A DNA stretch of 64,000 nucleotides from Epiperipatus broadwayi (lineage: Eukaryota > Onychophora > Udeonychophora > Euonychophora > Peripatidae). The position numbers were made by a program, and so were the translations under genes. Within the stretch, counting starts at the first letter, position 1; each line of letters opens with the position of its first letter. The notes under the pieces were generated by a model. It was given only the letters and a program-made list of their open reading frames with translations. It did not search any database and was not told the DNA's origin. This document shows, one piece after another, positions 12,901 through 25,503 of this stretch. The stretch spans positions 2,917,149 to 2,981,148 of the forward strand of contig JAQFVV010012405.1 of the NCBI GenBank assembly GCA_028023455.1. The letters run 5' to 3'.

Positions 12901-15900
12901 GGCATTACTTCAAGGTATGTCAAGTTACCTAACTAAACTGTATTATTCTTTTAATTAACTGTAATTCTCCTTAATTACTGGATTTCAAATGGCACTCTCA
13001 AACATTAATTTATGATTTATAATTATTCATTCAATAACTGTTTCTTAAAACCACATTATTACCTTAACGTAATATTTTATTTGTTGGTGACCCGATGGCC
13101 GACCATAGACAAGATGGCATAATCTTTGAAACCGTCAATTATTTCATGGTGAATAGGGGCCATTAAAATTGTAATCTGCTTCATAGCTTCATAAATGATA
13201 GATCATCATATATTAAGGTGTAAAGTACAGGAATGCTATATAGAGCAAATGCTTTGCAATTGAAGATAAACAATATGAATTTTAAGTTATTTCTTCATTA
13301 ACCCAAACATTAAATCAAATAAATAGCTATAAAACTTTTAGGGATAGATAAGGCAACTGTTATAATTTTTGAAAATAGGTTCAACTGTTCTACTGTAGCA
13401 AATTTATTATTAATTTAGGTATTAATAGAAGTAACAGATTCTGGATATACTTCAGAATTGACAAAGCAAAATAGCAGTGATGCAGAAGGTAAATGGGATT
13501 TTATCATATCTTGTACATCATAAAATACCCAAGAATAAACATTAAAATATTCTTTTGATGCTTCAGTAAACCTTATATGCATTCTCACCAAGGACAAGAT
13601 GTGCTCTACTATTTATGGTCTATTTACTAGGTTGGATTTCTGACTCTATATGTGACTAATAGCAATGGTACAAATAAGTTAGGTTATCAAATTAACATTT
13701 ATTTATGACTCAATAGATATGAAAATAGTAATTGGTTAAAAATATTCATAATTTTACATAAAACGAAATTGTTCTACATGGACAATATACATTAATTGGG
13801 TAAGTAAATAAATAAAATAAAATAGTATCACATGTACTTATTTCTGTGCATGGATATGTGCACGAGTTTCAGATAATATAATCTAAAATTTAATTACAAA
13901 TGTATTGATTTTTATTCTTATGGGAATGAGAGAGATTCATATTCAGACAATGGCACCTTCAATATTTCAAAACCAGAACCTATGCACTTATACCAAAATT
14001 ATAATAACAATGACAACAATTGGAATTGATAAACTTATGAAATTTGACTATAATGAGATCTGAAGTCAAAAGAAATTTAAATTCCAATTCAGCTGAGTTG
14101 GGATACCATATAATTTACCTAAATAAATTGTGACCATAATTTATTTAATGCCTTTTTATGGCTGATAGCAGAACATGAGAGGCAAACATTTAGATGATGA
14201 AAACAATGCACGCATAATAATGTATGGAGATTCTTCTCAAACATACATTTATAACAAAGAGCAATGCTATACCTTTGGATGTACTCATCCATACCAAGGA
14301 ATAATGAGCAGTAAGTACCCTGTGGGTTTCTAACCATCATTAGAGCAACTAACATAACTATATAATCTTCAGTAGATTAACCACCAGTGCTTAAACAAAC
14401 ATAAAGGATATACAAAATAATGGCAAACAATTATTCTGTGGATTAATCCCAGCACAAAAAAAGCCATATAACATTAAATGAATATTAACACTCACTTCCT
14501 TAATAAAATAGAAATGAATTACCCACCAGTTTGCTAAATTGGAAAGGGCATACAGTTTTACAAGCGTGAACTAAGCCCAAAAGATGTAAGAAAACTCTAT
14601 TAAGGAAACAATTGAGCCAGTGGCTGACCGTAGATCAAATAGCATGAAAGAATATTACTTAATATTATGACATGTGTATAAGCACAGAACTGTTGAAAGA
14701 TGTACAGGATTAAGCCATGTTATAATGATACATTATAGATTCATTGTATGAATCATGAGACCCTTCCACAAGTGCTGTTTCCTAAATTGACTCTCATCAC
14801 ACCTTACACCCATGTTAACAAGTAATTATTTCACACAATAAATTATATATACCATGAACTTTATATATTTACAAGATAATATAAAATACAATAAAACATA
14901 AAATGCATGATTATTAAATTACTACACTAGATTCAAATACATGTTATTTAAATCCATTAGCTATTAGCCAATTAATTAATAACACACTTCTTAAACTTAA
15001 TGATAAATGTAATTCAAATAAATATTTTTCTTTTTTTTAAAACAACATAGAATTTTAAAAGTTGATTATATGCTTCTTCATCTCCATTTATAAGGAATAC
15101 CCATAAGTTAGTTGATCTGTACATAGGTTCTCTGAGAATTCATGATATTTGAGAGTTCGCATAGATATTTAAATCAAATTCTCCTCGTAAGTTAAATGAA
15201 ATTGCATGGTTTTGTTTTAGAGATTATTCCAAAATTGAAATGCTTTATTATCTTTAATTTATGAATGTCAAGGACAAAGAATGATTGTTACAGCAAAATA
15301 ATTGTCTCATGAGAACTATAACTGCTAAAATAGTTTCCTGGTCAGCTGTTATTTCTTTGAACACTATTGTAATTTCAAGAAGATAACTCACAATGTTGCT
15401 TATAATATAAATTTAGAGTGGGATTATAATTAATTCTTCTTTGTTCTGGCACTGGTGTATAAAATATTAAGACAATAGTTTATTCTGCACATATATAATA
15501 TTACTAGAGGTGTTAGAATTGTAAAGTAAAATATTATATCCCAAGCTAACTATAGCATTCCATTTTGTACATATAGAACACTCCCTTATGTGTTAAAGTT
15601 CATGAAAGTAAACCTATCCTGGGTTAAATATAATACTTTACTCACATATATATATAAAACACCATATATTAAAGTTATGGAAATAAAATTTATCCAAGGC
15701 TTAAGATAGTTTGTAAACAATAAGAAATTTCAAGGAGACTGACCTTTTAGAACTTTTCTTGTTGTTGTGGTCAACAATAATTCCTGTGCATTTCAGTTGT
15801 AGACCTTGTGGAAGATTATCAGCAGCCAGACCAACAATTGGGAGACTTGAACAGATTAGTTAAGATTTAGCTATATATTTTTGCTGTTAACACTTGACAA

Positions 15901-18610
15901 TATTGCAACTTAAATTACTTAAGAGAAGTTTCAATTTCACTTCCTTTATTTTTAAGTTCTCTTCTTTTTAAAAGAGAAGTTTTCATTTTAGTTATATGTT
16001 TAACAGTAAAAAATAAAATAAATTTTATTATTTTATTATACATTTACTGTCACTACAGCAATTCTTTAAAAAAAAAAAAATCTCTCTGGCAGTTCTAGTT
16101 TTTTCTTAGCCAATTAATTTTCTCCTCATTTGTATATCTGTTTAAAAAATATGAAAATGAAAAGAAAGGAAAAAAAATGTTGTTTATCTTATCCTATTTT
16201 ATAAATTAATTTAAAAGAAATTAAATAAATCTTTCAATTAAACCAAAATAATTTTTAGGATTATATGCAGAGAAAAACAAATAATAATTGTTTTTATTTT
16301 ATTTTTTATTTACCTTACTATGCTTGAGGTAATATGATGTTGGTTTACACTTTTAGGTTAAGCACAGTTTATCTGACTTAGTATTCAGAAACAGAGCAAA
16401 ACTAATGTATAAAAGAAAGAGAAGAAAGGGAAATACAATAAAACAATTATACAATAAAAAAAAAAAGTGGGATTATATAATCTCACTGTTCAATAAATTT
16501 GAACACAAGGGACAAGCAGACTAAGTACTAGCTGTGATGATCAAGTCATCATGAAGAAGATAGAGAAATTTTTATTAGTTCTACCAAGTTATTTATATTT
16601 TGTACTAAAATATAAGATTACCGTTTATATATATTTATGCACTTCAACTGAATGTTACTGCTGTTGTTCAAAACAATATTCAGATCATTCATTTAAACCT
16701 GAAATTGATTTTTGGGAATCATACAAATTGTGTAAAGTCAGCATATTAAATAATATGGATGCTCAAGCATAGTATTTTTTTAAAAAAATTTCATCTTCAC
16801 TTGTACATTTGAATATGAATCAGTTGTACTAAGTGAAGCAATTATGCAATAATTGCCATTCTTAGTAAGTTAGAAGGACAAATCCTTTTTTGTGCCTGTG
16901 TGTTTTAGACTTTGTTATTATTACATCATCATTTTTAATCATTGTCAATTCATTGTAGAAGTAAATTTTCTATACATTTATTCATGTTTGTCAGACTCAT
17001 CCAGATGTTCCAACAATTATTCTTATCTCATCCAGTCATTTGAAATATTTTCTTCTTTTAGATCTTTTATAATCTATCCGGATCCGGTTTAAGATATCAC
17101 TTATCATCTTTTTTTTTTTTTAGAAGTGTGTCCGGTAAACTTTATTTTGTACTTTTTTCAGTGATGTCAATGGTACATGTTTCTTCCCGCACATATTTTG
17201 ATCCCTTTTTATTAACCCCAACACACATCTCTCGTGCACTTTTCTGTATGGTCTGAGTTTGTTATATTGTTCTTTTGTTATATGTTGAAGTCTCAGATTC
17301 ATTTATGTAATTATTTATAAAACACATTTATTAATAATTTTTCTTTTTATGCATATAGGTGTATTTTGTTTTTGACATTAAGTTATTTCTACTGAAAGCG
17401 TTCCGTTTAAATTTAATTTTACTTGGATGTGCCAATCCTTTTTTGTGTGTGTTTGTATATATTAAATTTTATACATATTTATATATACAAATATAAATGT
17501 ATCTATTGTACATGTTATTTTCCGTTTACACACGTACGATATATAAACGAAAATAAAAATAAAAAATACACTGATTTTATTCCATGATTTAAATTATTTA
17601 CGATATCTTGCACGATTAAGAATAATTTCCCAGCGTCAATTACAGTGACAGTAAAATAATAATAAAGATTTATTGAACACTGCCTACAATCTTCTTTTAT
17701 AGTTCGTTTTCATCTTATTGACATTGTATTGTCCATCTGATCACCTTAAATAATATATGTTTAGAAGGTAGAATAATTTTCCTGATATTCGGACCACCTG
17801 TTCAAGAAAGCAGCAGTTGAGGATTCTCCAAGGATTTAATCTTCTGGTGTTTATACTTATTGAACATTATCGATTTTTCACAATTAAGTATTTGTAAAAG
17901 AAATATTTCTTTTTAATTAAATTGTATTTATTTTAGGCTTGGAGCCTCAAATAATATTTTAAAGAAATTGAATCATAGTAATTAATAATATTTTTTTAGT
18001 AGAAAATAATATTTAATATATAACTTATAAAAACACTTATTTTTTATGAATATTTAATATTAATAATTACATTTTATCATTATTTATTTACATTTGATTG
18101 TTAATTACACATATTACAGCTTGTAATAGGACAAATTAGCAAATAAGCTGCTAATGCATTCACTTTTTATATACTTACAATCTTTATTACTCTAAGAAAA
18201 AAAACCCCCACAATGGATATTGTTTATGTCGCGTATATATAATAGTTTGAAATCATAATAACGATAAAAAAATAATAATAATATTGAACTTATATAGAAG
18301 TACTTTCGATTAATTGTAGTCGTTATGAACTGAATTTATGAAGTCAAAGTGCAGATGCACGTAATTGATTTTCCAGTAACTGAGCACAATAATATTAGCA
18401 TTATTATAGATTTATTATAAATTCTTTAAATTGCAATTTTGCAATCGTCTAATATTGATCTATACAGTTCCTGGGAAGTCAGTAATATCTACTTTTAATG
18501 CTTATAATGTAATCAACAATATTTCTGTATAATTTCTATATTATTTTTGTTTATTTATTCACGGTTATTATATTTTAAATACATTATATACCTGGAGTCT
18601 AGATGTAATA
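9959..18610. other. Long AT-rich stretch with no recognised gene
   Basis: Only short frames of 60-78 codons, with no recognisable domain, are seen. Composition is uneven, with slightly GC-richer islands near 13080-13160 and 17120-17300. The latter holds a 60-codon minus frame, basic and Cys-containing, that I cannot assign. No splice-bounded exon stood out. Confidence 0.5.
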
Positions 18611-18900
18611 TAGGGAATTTAAATACAGATTTTCAGTCTTTCTTCAGCCATCCATTATCTCATACAACCGATACACATATCAACCCACATACTGGAAGGT
18701 TGCATTAGATCCTAAGATCTAGGTGGTGCGCTCAGATTCAAGGCTCCTCACTAATGAAAGCCACAAGCTAGAAACTAGTCTGGGGATATTGGATGAGTAC
18801 TAAATAGGGATTTTATGCACAAACCTTTTTGCATTCATTGATTACTCTGGCTTGCACTGAATGGCAATACTGTTTGGGGAGTTTTGCCTCTGTTTTAACA
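18611..18900 (+). mobile_element. Foldback element of the hammerhead family, copy M1
   Basis: The right part (about 18795-18900) is the family's terminal arm, running from GATGAGTAC through ATTTTATGCACAA and TTACTCTGGCTTGCACTGA to TTTTGCCTCTGTTTTAACA. The inner part from about 18690 (CTGGAAGGTTGCATTAGATC) matches the inner part of the 49681 copy in reverse complement. The left terminal arm is missing, so the copy is truncated or rearranged. It contains the hammerhead fold at 18736-18794. Confidence 0.75.
18736..18794 (+). ncRNA. Hammerhead ribozyme-like motif, core mutated (M1)
   Basis: Order on the plus strand: outer stem I ATTCAA (18736-18741), GGC, inner stem I TCCTCA, then CTAATGA where the core requires CTGATGA (18751-18757). 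Stem II AGC/GCT follows with a CACAA loop, then GAAA (18771-18774), C-TA-G, and TC at 18779-18780. Closing stem I strands are TGGGGA, TA and TTGGAT. All stems pair, using U.G in both stem I parts. The G-to-A change in the first core box should abolish cleavage. Confidence 0.7.
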
Positions 18901-19843
18901 GCTTAAGCAAGCTTAATTAATGGCAATAATGTGATGAAGTTATTTTACCAGTAAATATAATAGTAACTTATTTTTTTTAATAAATGCTAAGAATTAAATT
19001 TTTAATAAAATTTATTATCATTGCTTTAGAGACTACATTGTGGTAGAAGAAAAGATGATACTTTAATTACCATACTGTTTTTTTTTTTTGTAATTTTTGA
19101 AAATTATTTATTTATTACAATAGCTGTGTTTGAAAAAAATATATGGGTAATGTATGGTTATAATAAACATCGATTAATAACAATTGATTTCCAATTGGTC
19201 TGTGTATTGTTTTTTTAAAGATTAGTAAGTGTATTCTCTACCAGGGTTGAGTCGCTATAACTACAGATAATATTTTTTTTAATATTCAAGACCTGACTGA
19301 AATTTTATGGATTGGAGAAAGTATGATAGGGCATTTTTTCGATATTTTAAAACTGAATATGACATTTTGGATGTTTAACAAGTGCATGCAATATTTTTGA
19401 ATATTTGAACCTTTTTTTAAAAAATAGTACCCTGGTATAGAGTGACAGAAAAAATTGTAAGCAGAATATATTAGTTAATTTTAAAACAAAACATTGGCAA
19501 TCCAGTTGGAAATTAATCATTATTAATAGATGTTTATTATATTCATATGTTATCCACACATTTTTTTAAATACATCTATTGTAATAAATAGATTTTTTTC
19601 CCCCAAAATCCCCCCCCCCCAAAAAAAAATACAGTATGGTAATCAAAGTATTATCTTTTCTTCCACTATGATCTAGTCATCTCTCAAGCAATGACAATTT
19701 TTTTCCAAAAATCAATTTTTAGGCATTTATAAAAAAAAAATAAAGTGTAAATATATTAAATTTATTAAGCACAAGCAGATGATATAATAACATGAAAGGC
19801 TGAAACCTTTGATAGATGTGCCTTAAAATGCTTATGGACAGCC

Positions 19844-19941
19844 AATCAGATGTAATAATGACTGCATATAAAATTCTCATAAAATCTTTGCCTTGTGTTT
19901 TGAATTGAGAGTTCCATGTGCAGTCATTATTACATCTGATT
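19844..19941. repeat. 23-bp perfect inverted repeat with 52-bp loop
   Basis: Arms 19844-19866 and 19919-19941, built on ATCAGATGTAATAATGACTG and its reverse complement, are perfect. Possibly a remnant of a small foldback element; no other copy was found in the window. Confidence 0.8.
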
Positions 19942-20199
19942 TTAAAAAATAAGGTACTTGTGTATTTATCAGTAAAATAATTTCAATTAATAGAAAAAAA
20001 ATATTAACAAATAAAGTGGAAATATTATAAAATTATCTTTAAAGTTAAAGTAATAAAAAAACAACAACACTGGAAATATTAAATACTATCATTTTTGTTT
20101 TCAGCCACTTTGTTTTAGACAGTTATGGTATGCTCCTGCAGTGTATAATTTAACAAAAATCAACCTTTTTTCATTGTAAACCAAATTCACAAGTACCAA

Positions 20200-22034
20200 A
20201 TTTTTTTTTGAGGGGGGGGGGCATTTTGTGAGACTGATGATGTCATAGGATAATTATTAATGCCATGTCATCCGAAAGCAAAATAGCGATTTTCATACAC
20301 ACAGAGTTTATTCAGAATACACAATATGGTACAAAATATTAGTGCTATATGCAATATTTTGATTATAAATTTAAAATATGATTAACGAATGAACAGTACA
20401 GTATTTAATTTTCATCCAATCAGCACTTTATAAATGATATATCCAAAGTAAAAAGTTTTAGTTATTAACGATTACAACCCCCCCCTCCCAAAAAAAATGT
20501 TTCGAAATTATTATATTTTAATGATGTCCCACATCCAAATATATTAATACAGCATTAGATTTGAAAATGGGTGATTAAGTTTAAAAACTATACTCTGTTT
20601 ACTTTTATGGAATAAAATTTTTACTAATAAAAATAACGATCACTGTCTTACAATTTAGTTATCGTAACTGTTATTTTGAAAAAAAAAAAAAAAAGATTTC
20701 CTAACAGCCACCTTGCAAGCAAGCAGTTGATTGAAGACAGTTATTGCAGTTTGCCTCCCAGCCGATGCTATAACATATGAAAAAAAAATACTACATCTAA
20801 ATTAAAAGTAGCACTTAATTTATTTGCTCAGTTTTACAATTGTATTTTTAGTTTTAAAAAAATGTAAGCAAAATTGCATACATTATGCATTTAATAATTA
20901 ATTTTGTATGATAAAAATGCAATACAAGTAAATTAAAAAAGATTCATACCTTTAATATTTAGTTCAATAGTTTGTTTCTCTGACTTCGCTTATACTAATC
21001 TAAAAAAAAAAATTAAGTCATTTCCAAGAAAATAGTCACCACATTTAATAAAAGATGACATCTAATGGGGGGGGGGGGTTTATCAGCTAGCACATTTGTA
21101 CATAAAGTGCGGTTTAGATTAGTTTGTTTAGATTTGCGTAGTACATATTGTAAAAACAAAACAATTAAATATTGATTACAATATTCAAACACAAAATGCA
21201 TTAGATACTCTTTTTTTTTTTAATATATTAGTTTTTTTATTTTTATGTTAGCTGCAATTAAGTTTTGATAAATGTAAGTATGCTACTTTTGCTATTCTTA
21301 CATAAAATAACAAGTCTTTACAATCAATTAAATAAATTGTTTAAATTTTTTTAAAAAAAAGGTAATATAATAGTACAAAATTAGAAGAATAAAACTTCAG
21401 TATGGATTTTTTTTCAATTCAATGGAAGAACACAAAAACTGTTAACTGTTAGTTTAATTTCACCTCCATTTTGTTGCACTTTTGGACAGTTAAAGGATGC
21501 TTTTATTTCTAGAAATTGTGATTAAAAGTGTAAAGTGGCACACATTTTCAACTAAAATCATGGCAGCAACTAATATGATTATAAAAAAATAAAAATAAAA
21601 ACTCTCAGCTTGGAAACCGAAATGAATATCTAATGTCAAGTCGAAATAGAAGAAGAAAATTGAGACATCTATTTTATGAATTTACCTATGTTGATGATTG
21701 TCTGTATTTTTAAAAACAAAGGCATACTAGAACAAAATGCTCAAACCATCTAGATGCATATATTTTCAAAATTATGAAATCATGGAATACCATAAGAAAA
21801 GAAAATCCAAGAAGTACATCAACCATTCATTCTAAACTTTTTTTCTAAAAATCCTCAGCCATCAAAATATGTGCATTCCTCCCCAAAAAACCCCCCATAG
21901 GATCAAAGGATTTAGAACATGATTAAGACCTTAGAATGAGCAATTAATGACTTAGAAAGCTGGACAATTGTGATTGATGAATGGATCACTGGAAAGAAGA
22001 ACCTTAAACTACGTTTTTTTAAAACATAGATTTA
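20200..22034. repeat. Dispersed repeat segment, copy A (left part)
   Basis: It aligns in the same orientation with 47300-49681 over its whole length. Shared landmarks include AAGCAAAATAG, TTTTGATTATAAA, CATCCAAATATATTAATACA, CAAAATGCATT, AAAACTTCAGT, ATCATGGCAGC, AGAAGTAC and CCTTAGAATGAGCAATT-like strings. It is not coding. The segment is interrupted by the LINE at 22035 and resumes at 28832. The TTAAAACATAGATTTA at 22019-22034 is the LINE target-site duplication. Confidence 0.8.
22019..22034. repeat. Target-site duplication of the LINE, 3' side
   Basis: TTAAAACATAGATTTA is found again, identical, at 28816-28831. It borders the 3' end of the minus-strand LINE. Confidence 0.9.
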
Positions 22035-22103
22035 CTTTCAACAACAATTTATTTGCATTCTATTTAGGTCTAACTCTAGGTACATAAACAGCTACAATTG
22101 AAA

Positions 22104-25100
22104 TCAATTACAACTTATGAGTTTTTTATAAGCAAAAGGTGAGTGAGATAGTCTATCAAATAACCAATTCATAAGATTAAGATTCAGTAGAGCTGAATCC
22201 TTTGAGTAGAGTTCAATCAAGTTTTGATCTGGGATAGGATCATTGGAGCACATGGATTTAGGCTTTCTGTGGGTACAGACGGTTGAGATCGGTACGGTGA
22301 TGTGATTAAAGTCTAAACTGTCCCCATGTCTGGACCACCAACCAGGGTTGGCCAGTGCGTTTATCATCCTCTTTAATTTTACACAGGGTACTGAAGAAGA
22401 GTTTATTAATGGGGTCGTCACAACCTTTATTGAATGTGACTCTACATCTGACTGACCAGATTGAAAAGTTAATAAACGTGGCAAGACGTATCAATGCAAT
22501 GCTTTTTTTTCGAATGCAGGCTTGAGCATGATGTAGGCAGAGTCTGAATTGTTGGTTCTATTCAGTGCTAGATTACGTAGGTATGTACATGATCCGCAAT
22601 AATCAAGAATATGGACCATGGACTCCTCCTGTTTCATGCATAAAGGACTAAGGGGGTTGATATTATATCCCCTTTGATAACAAAGGAAGGCTGCAGTCAG
22701 AAGAGCCCCCAGGTTGACCTTCAGGAGAAAATCAACAAACTTGGGACTTAGTTTGAGTAATTTTGTAATCTTTGAGAGTTGCGGTATTCCAATTGGGAGT
22801 ACATTACCGGTTTTGGTTTTGCCCTCTGAAACCAATTGGTAGACTTGCCAGTAGGATACTTTATTTTGGAATAGTGAACTCGATGTTCTAAAGTTTTGAA
22901 CAGTGATAGACACTTGGTGTTGGATCCAGAGTTTATGCAGTTTAGGAGGGGGCCAATCGGTAGGATGCACCTCTATTGGGAAAGGGCATTCCATCTCTAG
23001 GTTATCTTTATATATCTTATAGAGAACGTTATGGGTTCTTTGGAGATAGAAGACTTTGAGCGAATAGAGTCTGAGGCCATTGAGGAGTTTTGGTTTTTGA
23101 AGCATGTTCAGACTGATGACAGGAGCTTTGCTCCCCCAGCACAATCTCCTGCATAGGGTTTTGATTTGTTTGGTAAATCTAATTGTTGGGGAGAAACCGG
23201 CCAAGTAATATAAAATTTTGGGTAAAACCACTGAATTTAGGAGGGCTACCTTCCCAAACAGAGAAAGATAAACCTTGGATAATGGAGTAATTAAGCCTTT
23301 CCATAGGGAATTTTCCAGATCTCTCCTCATGATGGAAAGGGGGAGAGGCCAGATGGAACGCAAGCCTCAAACTGCCAGAGATCTTCTTGCCAGTGAGGAT
23401 CATCCAGATAGCCAACTTCCCTCTGTTAACGCTGAGACCAAATTCACTTGCAAACTGGTCCAAGAGTTTTTTGAGCCCCACCAACCCACTCTGGGATGAA
23501 AGGAATACTACCACATCATCCATATATGAGATGTGGCATATGTTCTCCTTCAGCATAGGTATTGCTATTTCAGGGAATGAAGTCTCTATTCATAACAGCA
23601 GTGGGTTGATGTAGGCTGTAAAGAGGAGAGCACTCAGATGAACACTGTGGGATGGAAATACAGGGCCAAAATCCTGGGGCAGCCTTCATCCAAAGAGAGA
23701 AATATCTCACAATCTTGCTGGAGGTTTTCTATCATTTGGAGGTAAGCTGCAGGTACTCGGAGCCCCTCCAGTACACTGAGTAACACATCGATCTTGACAC
23801 AGTCAAAGACCCCAGCAAAGTTGAATTGAATTGTGACCAGTCTGGGATTTTTTTTTCTACAAACATAGTCAACCAGAAGATGAAATCAGCTGATGGCATT
23901 GGCAGTCGAGTTCCCTCTCTTGGTGAATTGATAAGATGGAAGATGACTAATGATGTTATCTTGTATATCCTCTTTGATGAGGCTTTCTATTGACTTGGTC
24001 AGTAAAGGAAGCATCGAGATTGGATGGAGATTCTCCAAATCATGTGGTGCCTCCCACTTTTTGATAAGGGGAACCATGGTGATTGGACAAACCCCATCAA
24101 TATCTCTGCAGTCATCTGCCAGAAGATCCACCATTCTCTTGACTATAGGGATGGTGAAAGATCAAAGATGAAGCAGTAAAAACTTAGGAATGCCGTGCAG
24201 GCCAGAATGTGTTCTGTCTGGCATGGACGTGAATTTTAGAATTCTGGCCTCGGTGATTTTGTGAGTGGCAGAACCTTCTGTGATAAATTTTTTACACAAG
24301 TTTGACACACCAAAGGGTTGGAATTTCTTGTAGTAGTGTTCATCAATCCTGGCCAACATCGATGTTCCTGCAAAGCTGTTGCCTTGTACCCCAATCGATC
24401 TTGGGGGCCTTGGACTTTTTTGCCATATCCAAGGGCCCATCTGAGATAGCCCCTGGTCCAGAAATGTTGATGATGAATGTATTGTCTGGCCCTTTTGACC
24501 GAGAGATATTCAGCAACAGCTCTCTGTAAGAATCTGTATTTAGTCTTTAGTATTAGGATGTTTGGAATATTCTGAGCTAGATAGGAGAGTTGTTTTAATT
24601 CTCTGGAAATTGAGTCCAGCTCACTAAGCATCCAAATTGGACCCTTGGATTCACCAGTGCATCAGTTAATCAGGTCTGTTAATAAATTGACAATGACACT
24701 CCAGGTAATATGTGCATGGAGAGAAAGAAGTTGCACCCTATTGAAAAGTGATGTAGGATTCTGATATTAATTGAATTGTGTGTTGTATTTAGTGAGCATC
24801 CTGATGGTCTGAGGCATATCAACTGCTGATTGAGTGATGGTACTGGGATTGATTCTTACTTCTAAAGCAAAGTGGTCCGATAGAACAGTTGGCCAGAGAT
24901 GGGCCTCCAGGATGGAGGAGAGAGATGGAGAGAAGAATGTAAAGAAATTGTTCTGGTATAAAATGAGAACACTGATTCAGAAAAAAATTTTCTACCACTA
25001 ATAAAGGGTTGAGTCAAACACTGAAGGAACTTTGAAATAGTTTATATGAGTGGTTAAAGACCCTGATAATCACCTTTGGTAAAGGACTGGTCCTGAGAGT

Positions 25101-25503
25101 GGAATTAATTATATGAATTACACTATGAACAAGTTGTGAATCTTTTGACAAAGAAACATTCATTAAATTCAGGGACCATCCTCCAAATTGTACTATGGCA
25201 GTAAGGCAATTGGAATCGATATGTAGAATCTTGAAAAGAGATATTAGGGATCTTTTATTAATAACTATGGCAACTCCCCCAGAAGCTGAGATAGAAGCTG
25301 TAATGGAAGTAACCCAAACTGTGAATAAGGTTGATAACTTGAGAGTCTGATTTCACATGTAGCTTTGTCTCACAAAGGCAGAGAATGTCCAGGCCAGAAC
25401 GATGGAACCAATGTGCTAGAGCATAGGCTCTGTCATGAGAGTTCAGACCTTGGACAATGATAGAGACTATGTTAAACAGGAATGATCTGATCAATTTCCC
25501 CAT
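22104..25503 (-). pseudogene. LINE ORF2: endonuclease and reverse transcriptase, frameshifted
   Basis: The protein would be about 1,130 residues, usual for this group. It starts at 25503 (MGKLIRSF), overlapping the end of ORF1 by 32 bp. The N-terminal APE-type endonuclease is visible to about 25258 (IVQGLNSHDRAYALAHW, DILCLCETKLHVKSD, where E of ETKL is the usual metal-binding residue). It is broken between there and about 24630. The reverse transcriptase begins near 24134 (ITMVPLIKKWEAPHDLENLH, PISMLPLLTKSIESLI) and continues with a motif A equivalent (VTIQFNFAGVFDCV, about 23840-23800). The catalytic YMDD box is at 23515-23526. Frame 23363-22491 carries the L1/Tx1-like connection (YLSLFGKVALLNSVVLPK, RRLCWGSKAPVISL) and a CMKQEESMVHILDYCGSC zinc-like motif. 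A further shift at an A8 run near 22500 leads into the last 126 codons. Confidence 0.88.

Noticed and set aside
22306-24529. Several overlapping frames on both strands in the LINE, including plus frames near 23275-23614, 23950-24171 and 24302-24529
   Set aside because: Shadow frames of the minus-strand ORF2.
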